DNA of 64,000 bases from PALSA-693 sp963702305 (GTDB lineage: Bacteria; Actinomycetota; Acidimicrobiia; Acidimicrobiales; Palsa-688). Location: assembly GCA_963702305.1 (NCBI GenBank), contig CAVPBX010000011.1, positions 124,001 to 188,000 on the forward strand, written 5' to 3'. Below, one piece after another: positions 54,306 through 64,000 of this stretch (position 1 is the first letter of the stretch; the number at the start of each line of letters is the position of its first letter). The notes beneath the pieces are model-generated. The model was not told the origin of the DNA. It saw only the letters and a program-made list of their open reading frames with translations, and did not search any database. The translations under genes were made by a program, and so were the position numbers.

Positions 54306-55203
54306 TCAACCTAGGCGCCAGGAGACGACTGCCCAGCCGGAAAAAATTTCCTCCGGCACCGCGTCGACCGGCCGGCGCACGGCGGCCAGCTGGTCGAGGG
54401 CCAAGGGGGGCACCTCGCCGCCCGCCAGTGGGCCGGTCACCGGGGTCCACCGGTCGATGACCGCCAGCCGACCCGAGGGGGCGATCCGCAGCGCACCCGA
54501 CAGCCAGTCGACCGCCGGTCCGAGCTGGGCGTAGCGGGCTGCCGGCGGCCGGTCAGCGGGCCCGACGAGGTCCTCGATGGCGACCTGCCGCTCCTCGTCG
54601 AGGGGCACCGGCAGCTCGACGAGACCGTCGCCCGTCGGGGTGGTGGTGGCCGCCAGGCGCACTTCCCACCATCCGCCGTCGCGCCATTCGACCCGGTCGG
54701 ACGGCAGACGGCTGACCCAACCGATGGCGACGACGGCGGCGGGGCCGTCGACGACCGGTGGGTCGGTGAGGGAGGTGAGCAACGGGCCGATGCCTTCCAC
54801 CGCCCCGGCCCCGTCGTCGTCGGCCTCGTCGTCGTCGCCGTCGCCGACGGGACCCAGCACCAGAACGGGCGACTCGACGGGAAGGCGGAGCGCGTGCTGG
54901 GCGAGGGCCGCCGGGTCGTCTTCGACGAGCACGTACCGCAACGCGGTCAGGCACTCCGGCCCGAGGCCCAGGAAGGCCGCGGCCCGGGTGCCGGGGCCGG
55001 CGCCGATCTCGACCAGGGTGAACGGGTCCGGCCGGCCCATTTCGGCCCACCAGGCGTCGATGGTGTCGACCAGCCAGGCGGCCAGTTCGCCGTCGGGCGG
55101 CGGGAGCGGGCGCCGGGTTGCCACCGCGCGCCGAGTAGGGCAACGGGCCCATGCGCCGGGCCCGCTCCAGCACCTCCGCGGCCGGCACGGTGAGGGGTTG
55201 CAC
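54306..55203 (-). CDS. SAM-dependent methyltransferase-like protein (MidA/DUF185-like), frameshifted
   Basis: About 299 residues as one gene. GTG start 55203 reading AEVLERARRMGPLPYSAR, frame loss at TACTCGGCGCGCGGTGGC (near 55130), then VATRRPLPPPDGELAAWLVD, the SAM-binding motif I FTLVEIGAGPGTRAAAFLGLG, motif II-like YVLVEDDPAALAQ, an acidic loop (DGDDDEADDDGAG) and end EEIFSGWAVVSWRLG. One extra base fits (3n+1). The MidA relationship is inferred from size and motif I; MidA itself methylates a complex I subunit in eukaryotes and a nuo operon is near. Divergent from the large fusion gene, 32 bases apart. Confidence 0.68.
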
Positions 55204-55235
55204 CGAGGCGCACCGTAGTAGGGTCGGTCCCCGCG

Positions 55236-58200
55236 TTGGCTGCCCCGAGCGACATCCCCGACCTGCTGCCCGTCGAAGTCCCGGTCGGCGGTCGGGTGGT
55301 GATCATGGCCGATCTGCACCTGACGCCCGATCCCAGCCCGGCCCAGGTGGCCGGCACCGGCGAGCTGGCCGCGGCGGTGGAGGCGGCCACCGGTCCCGGC
55401 GTCCTGGTCGTCGCCGGCGACCTGTTCGATTCCGGCGTCGCACCCGGGGCGGCCCTGGCCGCCCACGCCCGCCTGGTCCACGACATCGCCGCCTACGCCG
55501 CCGGACCCGGGAGGCGGGTGATCGTCCTGCCCGGCGACCGGGACGCCCGACTGGCCTGGTCGGCGCCGTGCCAGGCGGCCGTCGTCGGCACGCTGGGCGC
55601 CGAACTGGCCCTGGCGGTGGAGCTGTCGATCCACACCGGGGCCGGGACCCGCCGGGTGCGGGTCGAACCGGGGCACAATCTCGACGCCCTCTCCCGCCTC
55701 GAGGATCCCCGCAACCCGCGGGAAACCCCCTTCGCCCACCACATCCGCGAGGAGCTGCTTCCATCGGTCCGCCGGCATCAAAAGGGCATGACCGGCTCGG
55801 GCACCGGCTGGCTCGCCGGCATGGAACAGCTGGACGACCCGGCGGCCATCTCCCGCTTTATCGCCTCCCGGCTGACGTACCGGCGCCTGGGCCGGGGCGC
55901 CTGGTTGTTGCTGGTACCGGTGGTAGTGGTGGTGGCGCTGCGACTCCCGAGCCTGGCCCTGCGCTCCGCCCGGGCCGGGGCCCTGTCGTCGCGGCTGGGG
56001 ATCCTGGTGGCCGTCACGGTGCTGGAGCTGTTGCTGCTGGTACTGGTGGCGGGTGCCGCCCTGCGCCGCACCACCCGGGCCCTCTCCGCCCTGGCCCTCG
56101 ACGAAGGTCACCGGGACCCAAATGACACGGCCCGCGCTCTCGCCCGCGACCTCGTCACCGGCGGCCACGCCGGGTTGATCACGGCCCACACGTGCCGGCC
56201 CGAGCTCACCCACCTCGGCGAGGGCTTCTACGCCAACGCCGGCTGCGGCGCCGACGTGGTCACCGAGGTCCCCAGCCGCCTGCCGGGACTGGGTCTCCCG
56301 TCGGTGTTCCTCGCTTACCGCGAAACGGCGTGGGTGGAACTGGAGGCGGGCAACGAACTGCACGCGCCGGCTCTTTCACGCCCGGCAGGACCTGCCGGGT
56401 GCCACCTTGTGGGAGCGCGTCCTCGCCAATCAGGTGGTTTCGTCCACCTCGGGCGAGCTACGCCCCGACGTGGTGGCCAGCTTCCCGCAAGGCGACGGCT
56501 GGCCCCGCGCCGAGGTGGCCGGGGGCCGCGACCGGCGGGTGCGCCGGATCGCGTCGCTGGTCGTGTTCGCGGCGGGCTTCCTGTCGCTGCTGTCCGCGCT
56601 CGCCGAGCCGGTCCGCAACCGCCTCAACGTCCTCAACGAGCTGTTCCCGATCGCCGTCCCCGAGACGGCCGCGGCCCTGGCCACCCTGGGCGGGATCGGG
56701 CTCATCGTCCTGGCGCGCGGCATCCGCCGGGGGCAACGACGGGCCTGGTTCGTCTGTCTCGGCGTCCTGGTCGCCATCGCGGTGCTGCACCTGGTCAAGG
56801 GGGTCGATGTCGAGGAGGCGGTGGTGGCCCTGGGGGTGGCGGGCTACCTGTGGCTGCACCGGTCGTCGTTTGGCGCCAAGACCGACGTGGCCCGGCTGGG
56901 GCGGGGGCTGGCCGGGGTCGGGCTGGCGGCCGCCCTGACCGTCGTCGCGGGCACGCTGGCGGTCGAGCTGGGTTCCTGGATCAACTCGGCCCATCATCCG
57001 GTGCTGCACCGGTTGTCGTGGCCGCAGGCGGCGCTGGCGTCCCTGGAGCGGATGGTCGGCATCACCCACATCGCCCTGCCGCCGCGGCTGGACGAGTTCT
57101 TCTCGCCGGCGATGCTCACCGCGGCAGCCGGGCTGGCCTTGGCGCTGGTGGCGGTGTTGTTTCGGCCCGTCGTGCGGCACCGCCATCACGCCGCGGTGGC
57201 GGCCGGGAGGGCCGGGAGGGCCGGTAGGGCGGGGGCGAGGGGCGGGGCGGGGGCGCGGGGCGGCGTCGTCGAGGTCGCCGGGGCGGGGTCCTCGGACGGC
57301 GGCGGACTGGCCCGGGCCCGTGCGGTGCTGGCCCGCCACGGGGCGGGCACGCTCGACTACTTCGCGCTGCGGCCGGACAAGCAGTTCTTCTTCTGGGGCG
57401 ACACGGTGGTCGCCCACGCGGTCTACGGCGGCGTCTGCCTGGTGTCCCCCGACCCGATCGGACCGGTGGCCGAACGGGAGGAGGCCTGGCGGGCCTTCCG
57501 CCGCTACGTCGACGAGCACGGCTGGGCCCTCGGCGGCCTGGGCGCCGGCGAGGAGTGGCTACCCATCTACCGGGCCACCGGGATGCACGATCTGTACGTA
57601 GGCGACGAGGGCGTCGTCCGCGTCGGACGGTTTACCTTGGAAGGCGGGCGCTTCAAGGGGCTGCGGCAGGCGGTCAACCGGGTGGCCAAATACGGCTACC
57701 GGATCAGCTTCCACGATCCGTCGCAGCTCGACTCGGGATTGCGGGCCGCCCTCGAGGACGTGATGACCAAGAGCCGGCGCGGCGACGTGGAGCGGGGCTT
57801 CTCCATGACTCTGGGCCGAGCATTCGACCCCGACGACGCCGGCCTGCTGCTGACGGTCGTCCACGGGCCGGCCGACCCCGACGCCCCGCCCGGCACCCTG
57901 GGCACTCCGGTGGCCTTCTGCCAGTTCGTGCCCGCCCCCGGCATCGGCGGGTACTCGCTGGACCTGATGCGCCGCGACGACGGCGACCACCCCAACGGGC
58001 TGATCGACTTCGCGGTAGTGGAGACCATCAAGGAGCTCAAGGCGCGTGGCGGGGACGGGCTGGGCCTGAACTTCGCCACCATGCGGGCGGTGCTCGCCGG
58101 CGAGGCCGGCGAAGGTCTCACCCAGCGAGTCCAAGCCTGGGTGTTGCGCCGCATGGGCGACTCGATGCAGATCGAGTCGCTGTGGAAGTTCAACGCCAAG

Positions 58201-58383
58201 TTCGACCCGGACTGGCAGCCCCGCTACGCGGTCTACGACGCCCCGGAGAACATGCTGGCGGTCGCCATCGCAGTAGCCCGGGCCGAGTCGTTCTGGGAGT
58301 TGCCGGTCATCGGGCGGTTCCTCGTCCCGACGGCGCCGGATGCGGGGGCGCGCCTGTCTAGCCGGCGGAGACGCCGCCACTAG
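55236..58383 (+). CDS. Metallophosphoesterase fused to MprF/LysX-like membrane aminoacyl-lipid synthase (DUF2156), frameshifted
   Basis: About 1,048 residues once joined. N-domain: metallophosphoesterase with MADLHL, VVAGDLFDSG, VLPGDRDARL, and AHTCRPELTH; a two-helix membrane hairpin (AWLLLVPVVVVVALRL; GILVAVTVLELLLLVLVAG) interrupts it. Then six helices (SLVVFAAGFLSLLSALAEPV, ETAAALATLGGIGLIVLARG, AWFVCLGVLVAIAVLHLVKG and more), a Gly/Arg linker, and a DUF2156 domain (GTLDYFALRPDKQFFFWGDT, YRISFHDPSQLDSGL, FNAKFDPDWQPRYAVYD). Frame break at CTGCACGCGCCGGCTC near 56365, equal to one extra base. TTG start, the only candidate. Likely product: charged modification of a phospholipid, with a phosphoesterase partner. 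Confidence 0.8.
57205..57260 (+). repeat. G-rich repeat tract encoding a Gly/Arg linker
   Basis: Repeated GGCCGGGAGG-type units give many GGG runs with short spacers on the coding strand. They encode AGRAGRAGRAGARGGAGARGG between the last membrane helix and the DUF2156 domain. A G-quadruplex could form. Confidence 0.45.
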
Positions 58384-60084
58384 AACAGGGTGGTCGCCTG
58401 TCGGGCGAAGGTGATCACGGGCGAGGACACGCCGGCGGCGATGGTGAATGCCACGCAGACCGCCAGCGCCAACCCCACCAACCACGGGATGACAATGCGG
58501 TCCTCCGCCGGAGCGTCGAGGGCGACGGGGGCCGTGACGGTGGCCATGCTCCGCCCGTCCAGCGAGGCCACCGGCTCCAGGCCGGCGGTGATCGCCCCGT
58601 CGGGGACCGAGCCCGCCGGCGCCAACGCCCCGGCCGACGCCACCAACCCGGCCGACTCCGGCGGCCCGCTGTACATCAGCAGCGCCACCCGCAGGTAGAA
58701 GAACGCGGCGACCGCGGCCGCCAGCATGGCGATGACCGCCAGCACGTACTGGCCGCGCTGGATGGCGGCGGAGATGACATAGAACTTGGCCAGGAAGCCG
58801 CTGGTGAACGGCACGCCGGCCTGGGCCAGGAGGAACACCACCATGACCAGCGCCAGCCCCGGCCGGCGCCGGGCCAGGCCCCGCACCGCGCCCAGGTCGT
58901 TGCGGGCCTCGCCCTCACCCTGGATGATCCCCACGATGGCGAAGGTGCCGGCGATGATGAAGGTGTAGGTGAAGAGGTAGAACAGCGCGCTCGGCCGTCC
59001 CCGCGCTCGACGCGGCCTGGAGGCCGACCAGCACGTAGCCGGCCTGGCTGATCGACGAGTAGGCCAGCATGCGCTTCAAGTCCCGTTGAGCGAGCGCCAG
59101 CACCGAGCCCACCAGCAGGGTGAGCACCGCCATCACCCAGATGATCGGCCGCCAGTTGGCCTGCTGGGTGGACAGCGCCTCGTTCAACACCCGCAGCAGG
59201 CCGGCGAAGCCGGCGGCCTTGGCCACCGCGGCCATGTAGCCGGTAAACGGCGTTGGCGAGCCCTGGTACACGTCCGGGGTCCAGAAGTGGAACGGGACGG
59301 CCGCCACCTTGAAGCCCAGCCCCACGATCAGCAGGGCCATGCCGCCGAGCAGCACCCCGTTGTTGGGCAGGCTGTTGCGGGCCAGGTACGACGCGATCTC
59401 CCCGAACTGGGTCGAGCCGGTCGCCCCGTACACCAGCGCGACCCCGTACAAGAAGATGGCCGAAGAAAACGATCCGAGGATGAAGTACTTGAAGCCGGCC
59501 TCGCCCGATTGCACCCGCCGGCGGTGGTAGGCGGCCATCACGTAGAGGGCGATCGACATGATCTCCAGGCCCAGGAAGAGCATGATCAGCCCGGCCGAGT
59601 CGGACATGAGCATGGCGCCCGTGCCGGCCATGAGCATGAGGACGTAGGCCTCGACGCCGTCGAGCCCTTCCCGGCGGAGGTAGCTGTCCGAGATGAGGGC
59701 GCCGAGCACGGTGGCGACCGAGACGAGCACCATGAAGAACACGCTGAAGCGGTCGTACAGGATCTGCTGGCCGATGGTGGCCTGGGCGTGCTTGGTCCCG
59801 ACGTCGTACCACTCCCAGATCGACACCCCGGTGGCCGCGCTGCCGATGACCGCGGTGAGCAGCGGGTACAGCCCGGGCCAGGACCGCTTCGGCAGCACCG
59901 CCGATACCAGGAGGAGGAACAACGCCCCGCCCGACAAGACCAGGATCGGCAGGATGCTGCGGTAGGCGATGGGGATGTGCAGGCTGTTGTTGGCGGTGCA
60001 GAGCCCCGCCACCCGGGCGCCCCCCACCGAGATGGTGCAGCCCCCGGACGCCGGGGCGGTCTGGGCCAGGAGGGCCGCGATCAC
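58380..60084 (-). CDS. nuoN: NADH-quinone oxidoreductase subunit N (NuoN), frameshifted
   Basis: About 568 residues as one gene. Antiporter-like complex I subunit with about 14 helices. Proton-path parts: the TM5-like SDSAGLIMLFLGLEIMSIALY with Glu, GEAGFKYFILGSFSSAIFLYG, GLGFKVAAVPFHFWTPDVYQG with Lys, and AQRDLKRMLAYSSISQAGYV. Near 58995 (ACGGCCGAGCGCGCTG) the frame changes; sense resumes SALFYLFTYTFIIAGTFAIV and ends at 58380. One extra base fits. GTG start 60084 overlaps nuoM's stop. Its stop overlaps the stop of the convergent fusion gene. Confidence 0.93.
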
Positions 60085-61691
60085 GGCTGGGCTCCCACGG
60101 CCGCGGTCGTGGCGGCGTTGCTGGGGTCCACGTTCTGGCCGGCAGGCACGGAGTAGGCGATGGCCGGCCCGCTGGGCGCCGGCACGTGGGCGCCGGGGTC
60201 GACGGTCTGCACGTGGGCCAGGAGATGGTTGACCGACGGGGTGACCCGGTCCAGGAACGGCTTCGGGTAGATGCCGAGGAACACGATGCCGAGCAGCAGC
60301 GGCGTCACCGCCCCGATCTCCCGCCAGGAGATGTCCCGCACCGCCGCGTTGGTGGCGTTGGGCGTGCCGTGGAAGACCCGCTGGTAGGCCCACAGCAGGT
60401 AGATGGCCCCGGAGATGATGGCGGTGGTGGCGACGACGGCCCACCAGCGGTGGGTGATGAAGGTGCCGACGAGGACCAGGAACTCACCCACGAAGCCGTT
60501 GAGGCCGGGCAGGCCCACCGCGCTCATGACCACGGCCAGGAAGATGGCCGCCAGGATGGGAGCCGGCTTCTGCAGGCCGCCGAGCTCGCTGATGCGCAGG
60601 GTGCCCCGCCGCTCCCAGATCACCCCGACCAGGAAGAAGATGGCGCCGGTGGTCAGCCCGTGGTTGACCATCTCCAGGACCCCTCCGGTGACGCCCTGAG
60701 CGCTGAAGGCAAACGTGCCCAGCACGATGAAGGCCACATCGACAATGGAGGCGTAGGCCACCAACCGCTTGAGGTCTTTTTGCATGATGGTGACCAAGGC
60801 GCCGTAGGTGATCCCGACCGCGGCCAGGGTGAGCAGCAACGGGGCCAGGTCGGTGGCGGCCCGGGGCAGGATAAACAGGCCGAAGCGCAACAGCCCGTAC
60901 GCGCCCAGCTTGAAGAGGATCCCGGCCAGGATCATCGAGCCAGCGGTGGGCGCCTCGGTGTAGGCGTCGGGCAGCCAGCTGTGGAACGGGACCAGGGGGA
61001 TCTTGACCGCGAAGGCGACGGCGAACCCGACGAAGATGAGGACCTGGTCGGCGTGGGGCAGGCTGCTGGCCAGCCGGGTGAGGGTGATCAGGTCGAAGGT
61101 CTGGTGGCCGCCGTTGGCCGGGGCGGTGAGGAACACCAGCGACAGGATGGCCACGAAGAGGAACGCCGAGCCGGCGAAGGTGTAGATGAAGAACTTCATC
61201 GCCGCGTAGTTGCGCCGGAACCCGCCCCAGCCGGCGATGAGGAAGTACCCGGGCACCAGGGTGACCTCGAACATCACGAAGAAGAGGAACAGGTCCATGG
61301 AGAGGAACGTCCCCATGCACGCCGCCTCCAGGAGGAGCATCCAGCCCATGAAGGCCCGGGCGTTGCCGGTCAGGGTGGGCCCGAACATGGCCACCGGGAA
61401 CAGCAGGGCCGTCATGGCCACCAGGAACAGCGAGATCCCGTCCACGCCGACCGTCCAGGAGATGCCGAACTCGCTGATCCAGCTGTGCCGGCTGATGAAC
61501 TGGTACCCGGCCTGGCCGGACTGGAAGTCGACCACCAGGTAGGCCGCGAACCCCAGCTCGGCGACGGCGACCAGCAGGCCGACGGGCTTCGCCAGGCGGG
61601 CCTCCGATGCGGCTGGGATGAGGGCCACCACCGCCGCGCCCGCCAGGGGCAGGAACACCAGGATGGTGAGGATGGGGAAGCTGGCGGTCAT
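60081..61691 (-). CDS. nuoM: NADH-quinone oxidoreductase subunit M (NuoM)
   Basis: 536-residue antiporter-like subunit of complex I. Helix-5 Glu in LFLFFVMFEVTLVPGYFLI, the discontinuous-helix region KIPLVPFHSWLPDAYTEAPT with Lys, MQKDLKRLVAYASIVDVAFI and LVNGFVGEFLVL-like GLPGLNGFVGEFLVLVG. C-terminal Ala/Pro-rich tail. ATG 61691, 5 bases after nuoL's stop; its stop overlaps nuoN's GTG by 4 bases. Confidence 0.96.
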   Translation of the reverse strand: MTASFPILTILVFLPLAGAAVVALIPAASEARLAKPVGLLVAVAELGFAAYLVVDFQSGQAGYQFISRHSWISEFGISWTVGVDGISLFLVAMTALLFPVAMFGPTLTGNARAFMGWMLLLEAACMGTFLSMDLFLFFVMFEVTLVPGYFLIAGWGGFRRNYAAMKFFIYTFAGSAFLFVAILSLVFLTAPANGGHQTFDLITLTRLASSLPHADQVLIFVGFAVAFAVKIPLVPFHSWLPDAYTEAPTAGSMILAGILFKLGAYGLLRFGLFILPRAATDLAPLLLTLAAVGITYGALVTIMQKDLKRLVAYASIVDVAFIVLGTFAFSAQGVTGGVLEMVNHGLTTGAIFFLVGVIWERRGTLRISELGGLQKPAPILAAIFLAVVMSAVGLPGLNGFVGEFLVLVGTFITHRWWAVVATTAIISGAIYLLWAYQRVFHGTPNATNAAVRDISWREIGAVTPLLLGIVFLGIYPKPFLDRVTPSVNHLLAHVQTVDPGAHVPAPSGPAIAYSVPAGQNVDPSNAATTAAVGAQP

Positions 61692-61696
61692 GGCGG

Positions 61697-63613
61697 TCAG
61701 TTCCCCACCCGGGCGGCCACGTAGGCCAGGACGACCGCGGCGCCGATGCCGATGCCGAGGGCGTAGTTGCGGACGTAGCCCGTCTGCAGGCGCCGGAGCT
61801 GCCGCCCGGTCTGGGCGGTCAGGTGGGCCACGCCGTTGACGGCCCCGTCGACCAGGCCGGCGTCGACCTCGAAGGCCAGGGCCTCGTCCATGCGGGCCAG
61901 CGGGCCGGACACCGCAGCGGCGATGCCTTCGTCGATGTACCAGCCGTGGGCCAGGACGGCCGGCTCCAGGGCCGGCCGATCGACGGCACGCCGCCACAGG
62001 CCGAGCCCGGACACCAGCCCGATCAGGGCCGCCCCCGTCGCCACCGCCCCGATCGCCCACTTGGTGCCGGTAGCGACGGTGAAGGCGGGGGCGATGCTGA
62101 CCGGAAACACCGGCGCCAGCCACTTGGTGAGGAAGTCGAGCCCGCCGAAGGGGGCGTTGAGCAGCCAGCCGACGGACGAGGCGACGGCCAGGATGATCAG
62201 CGGGACGGTCATGACCCAGGGCGCCTCGTGGGGGGTCGCCGCGGCCGTCCCCGCCGCCCCGTGGGCCTCGTTGTGCTCAGCCCAGCGGGCCTGGCCGCCG
62301 AAGACCAGCGCCACCTGACGGCTCATGTAGTACGCCGTCAGCCCGGCGGTCACCACCCCGACCGCCCACAGGGCCGGGCTCTTGTGCCACGCCGCGGCCA
62401 GGATCGAGTCCTTGGACCAGAAGCCGTCGAAGGGGGGAATGGCGGCCAGGGCCAGATAGCCGATGAGGAAGGCCCAGCGGGTGATCGGCAAGTACTTCCA
62501 CAAGCCGCCCATGCGCTTCATGTTCTGCTCGTCGTGCAGGGCGTGGATCACGGCCCCCGCCGACAGGAAGAGCAGGGCCTTGAAGAAGGCGTGCATGACG
62601 GTGTGATAGATGCCGGCCCCGTAGTCGCCCGAACCCTCCCCCAGGAACATGTACCCCAGCTGCGAGACCGTCGAATAGGCGAGGACCCGCTTGATGTCGT
62701 CCTGGCCGCAGGCGATGGTGGCCGCGAACAGGGCGGTGGCGGCGCCGATGGAGGCCACCACCCACTGGGTGGACGGACTGAAGTGGACGATGGGCGCACT
62801 GCGGGCCATCAGGTACACGCCGGCGGTGACCATGGTGGCGGCGTGGATGAGGGCGGACACCGGCGTGGGGCCCTCCATGGCGTCGGGGAGCCACATGTAC
62901 AGGGGGATCTGGGCGGACTTGCCGACGGCGCCCAGGAACAGCATCAGCCCCAACCCGGTAGCCGTCACCTGGGCCAGGGTGGCGTGGCCGGCGGCGAGGG
63001 GCGCCAGCACGGTCGAGTAGTTGAAGGACCCGAAGTGCCCGAACATCAAGAACAGGGCGACCATAAACCCGAAGTCGCCGATGCGGTTGGTGACGAACGC
63101 CTTCTTGGCTGCCGCCGCCGCGGTGTCCCGCTCGAACCAGAAGCCCACCAGCCCGTAGGAGCAGAACCCGACGCCCTCCCAGCCGATGAAGCTGAACAGG
63201 TAGTTGTCCGCCAGCACCAGGACGATCATCGAGAAGAGGAACAGGTTCATCAGGAAAAAGAAGCGGCCGTAGCTGGCGTCGCCCTTCATGTAGCCGATCG
63301 AGTACAGCGTGATCAGGCTCCCGACACCGGTGACGAACAGGCACCACGTCAACGCCAGCGGATCGAGCTGCAGGCCGAAGTTGACGTGGAGGCTGCCGAC
63401 CGGGATCCAGGTGAAGATGTTCTTGTCGACCGTGCGGTTGGCCGCCGACCGGCCGACCAGCGCCGACCACACCACGACTGTGGCCACGAAAGACCCGCCG
63501 GCCATGATGGTGGCCACCCACCCGGACCACGGATCGCCGGTGCGCCGCCCGCCGAAGAGGAGGATCAGGGCGCCCGCGAGCGGCAGCGCGACGATGACGT
63601 AGGCGGCGTTCAC
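61697..63613 (-). CDS. nuoL: NADH-quinone oxidoreductase subunit L (NuoL)
   Basis: 638-residue largest antiporter-like subunit, of typical length. Conserved parts: FSFIGWEGVGFCSYGLVGFW with Glu, KKAFVTNRIGDFGFM, GKSAQIPLYMWLPDAMEGPT, SALIHAATMVTAGVYLMAR, GQDDIKRVLAYSTVSQLGYM, and the lateral helix near the C-terminus. GTG start 63613, 6 bases after nuoK's stop. Confidence 0.97.
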   Translation of the reverse strand: MNAAYVIVALPLAGALILLFGGRRTGDPWSGWVATIMAGGSFVATVVVWSALVGRSAANRTVDKNIFTWIPVGSLHVNFGLQLDPLALTWCLFVTGVGSLITLYSIGYMKGDASYGRFFFLMNLFLFSMIVLVLADNYLFSFIGWEGVGFCSYGLVGFWFERDTAAAAAKKAFVTNRIGDFGFMVALFLMFGHFGSFNYSTVLAPLAAGHATLAQVTATGLGLMLFLGAVGKSAQIPLYMWLPDAMEGPTPVSALIHAATMVTAGVYLMARSAPIVHFSPSTQWVVASIGAATALFAATIACGQDDIKRVLAYSTVSQLGYMFLGEGSGDYGAGIYHTVMHAFFKALLFLSAGAVIHALHDEQNMKRMGGLWKYLPITRWAFLIGYLALAAIPPFDGFWSKDSILAAAWHKSPALWAVGVVTAGLTAYYMSRQVALVFGGQARWAEHNEAHGAAGTAAATPHEAPWVMTVPLIILAVASSVGWLLNAPFGGLDFLTKWLAPVFPVSIAPAFTVATGTKWAIGAVATGAALIGLVSGLGLWRRAVDRPALEPAVLAHGWYIDEGIAAAVSGPLARMDEALAFEVDAGLVDGAVNGVAHLTAQTGRQLRRLQTGYVRNYALGIGIGAAVVLAYVAARVGN

Positions 63614-63619
63614 GGTCGC

Positions 63620-63925
63620 TCAGCCCTTCAGGGAGTGGATGTCGTCAGCGGTCGCCGCGGCGCGGCGCCGGAACATGGCCACGATGATCGCCAGGCCCAC
63701 CACGACCTCCGCGGCCGCGACCACCAGTACGAAGAAGACGGACACCTGGCCGCCGATGTCGTTTTGCAGGCGGGCGAAGGTGACGAAGGTCAGGTTGACG
63801 GCGTTGAGCATGAGCTCGACGCACATGAACATGACCAGGACGTTGCGCCGTACCAGCAGCCCGGTGGCGCCGATACCGAACAGGACGGCGGCCAGGATGA
63901 GGTACCAGGCGCCCGGCACGCTCAC
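63620..63925 (-). CDS. nuoK: NADH-quinone oxidoreductase subunit K (NuoK)
   Basis: 101 residues, three membrane helices: YLILAAVLFGIGATGLLV, VLVMFMCVELMLNAVNLTFV (conserved Glu in the membrane) and VFFVLVVAAAEVVVGLAIIVAMF with a second Glu. This is the proton-path subunit between NuoN and NuoJ/A. GTG start 63925 overlaps nuoJ's stop by 4 bases. Confidence 0.97.
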   Translation of the reverse strand: MSVPGAWYLILAAVLFGIGATGLLVRRNVLVMFMCVELMLNAVNLTFVTFARLQNDIGGQVSVFFVLVVAAAEVVVGLAIIVAMFRRRAAATADDIHSLKG

Positions 63926-64000
63926 GTCGACACCACCTCCTCCTGCTCGGCACGCGACATCTCGCTGGCGACGCGCTCCTGACGGCGGGACAGCACCACG
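63922..64000 (-). CDS. nuoJ: NADH-quinone oxidoreductase subunit J (NuoJ), C-terminal end
   Basis: Only the last 25 or so codons are in the window, reading VLSRRQERVASEMSRAEQEEVVST and stop. This charged tail has no diagnostic motif; the call rests on its place, overlapping the start of nuoK, in the order expected for nuoJ-K-L-M-N. Confidence 0.8.
   Translation of the reverse strand, partial: VVLSRRQERVASEMSRAEQEEVVST

Noticed and set aside
1..64000. CRISPR arrays, insertion sequences, prophage or conjugative genes
   Set aside because: No regularly spaced repeats, transposase, integrase, phage or relaxase genes were seen anywhere in the window.

Overview
The window is high-GC DNA with actinobacterial gene content: many TetR regulators, luciferase-like flavin (LLM/F420-type) oxidoreductases, SDRs, VOC proteins, CoA-ester catabolism genes, an actinobacterial-type LAxTG cell-wall anchor and a 14-subunit-type nuo operon. 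I infer an uncultured actinobacterium, perhaps of class Acidimicrobiia; no 16S gene or other decisive marker is present.

Layout. 1-12.7 kb: end of an enoyl-CoA hydratase, a broken LLM oxidoreductase, a heterodimeric ABC exporter, a SnoaL-like protein, a broken amidohydrolase, TetR, VOC, SDR, LLM and a type-B carboxylesterase. 12.9-20.9 kb: a tightly overlapping operon (HMG-CoA-synthase-like/DUF35 fusion, SCP-x-type thiolase, two acyl-CoA dehydrogenase subunits, TetR), then enoyl-CoA hydratase, VOC and LLM genes. 20.9-38.3 kb: mixed catabolic genes (SDR, dienelactone hydrolase, enoyl-CoA hydratase, amidase, a large hydrolase with a PKD-like tail, TetR, CocE-type hydrolase, two aldo/keto reductases, acyl-CoA ligase, amidohydrolase, cupin) plus two type-I substrate-binding proteins, one of them a lipoprotein. 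38.3-48 kb: SDR, two 14-TM MFS transporters (one with a divergent TetR and a clear promoter/operator), a secreted PL14-like polysaccharide lyase, MsrA, a wall-anchored ice-binding-like (DUF3494) protein and a secreted protein of unknown function. 48-58.4 kb: a PAS-PAS-GGDEF-EAL protein, DUF2505, tRNA-Tyr, an acyl-CoA ligase, YajQ, HtpX, a HAD-like phosphatase, a MidA-like methyltransferase and a very large metallophosphoesterase/MprF-like fusion. 58.4-64 kb: nuoN-M-L-K-J (part) of respiratory complex I on the minus strand.

The first 38 kb looks like a degradation island for CoA-activated hydrophobic or xenobiotic substrates: esterases, amidase and amidohydrolases feed acids to CoA ligases; a heteromeric acyl-CoA dehydrogenase, hydratases and thiolase perform beta-oxidation; flavin and nicotinamide oxidoreductases act on rings or side groups; five TetR proteins sit among these genes. 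The substrate cannot be read from the sequence.

Thirteen reading-frame breaks were found in twelve otherwise well-conserved genes, including nuoN. Because housekeeping genes are hit, and most breaks equal one extra base in G+C-rich alternating tracts, I read them mainly as sequence errors. Each broken gene is given as one full-length locus with the break position.
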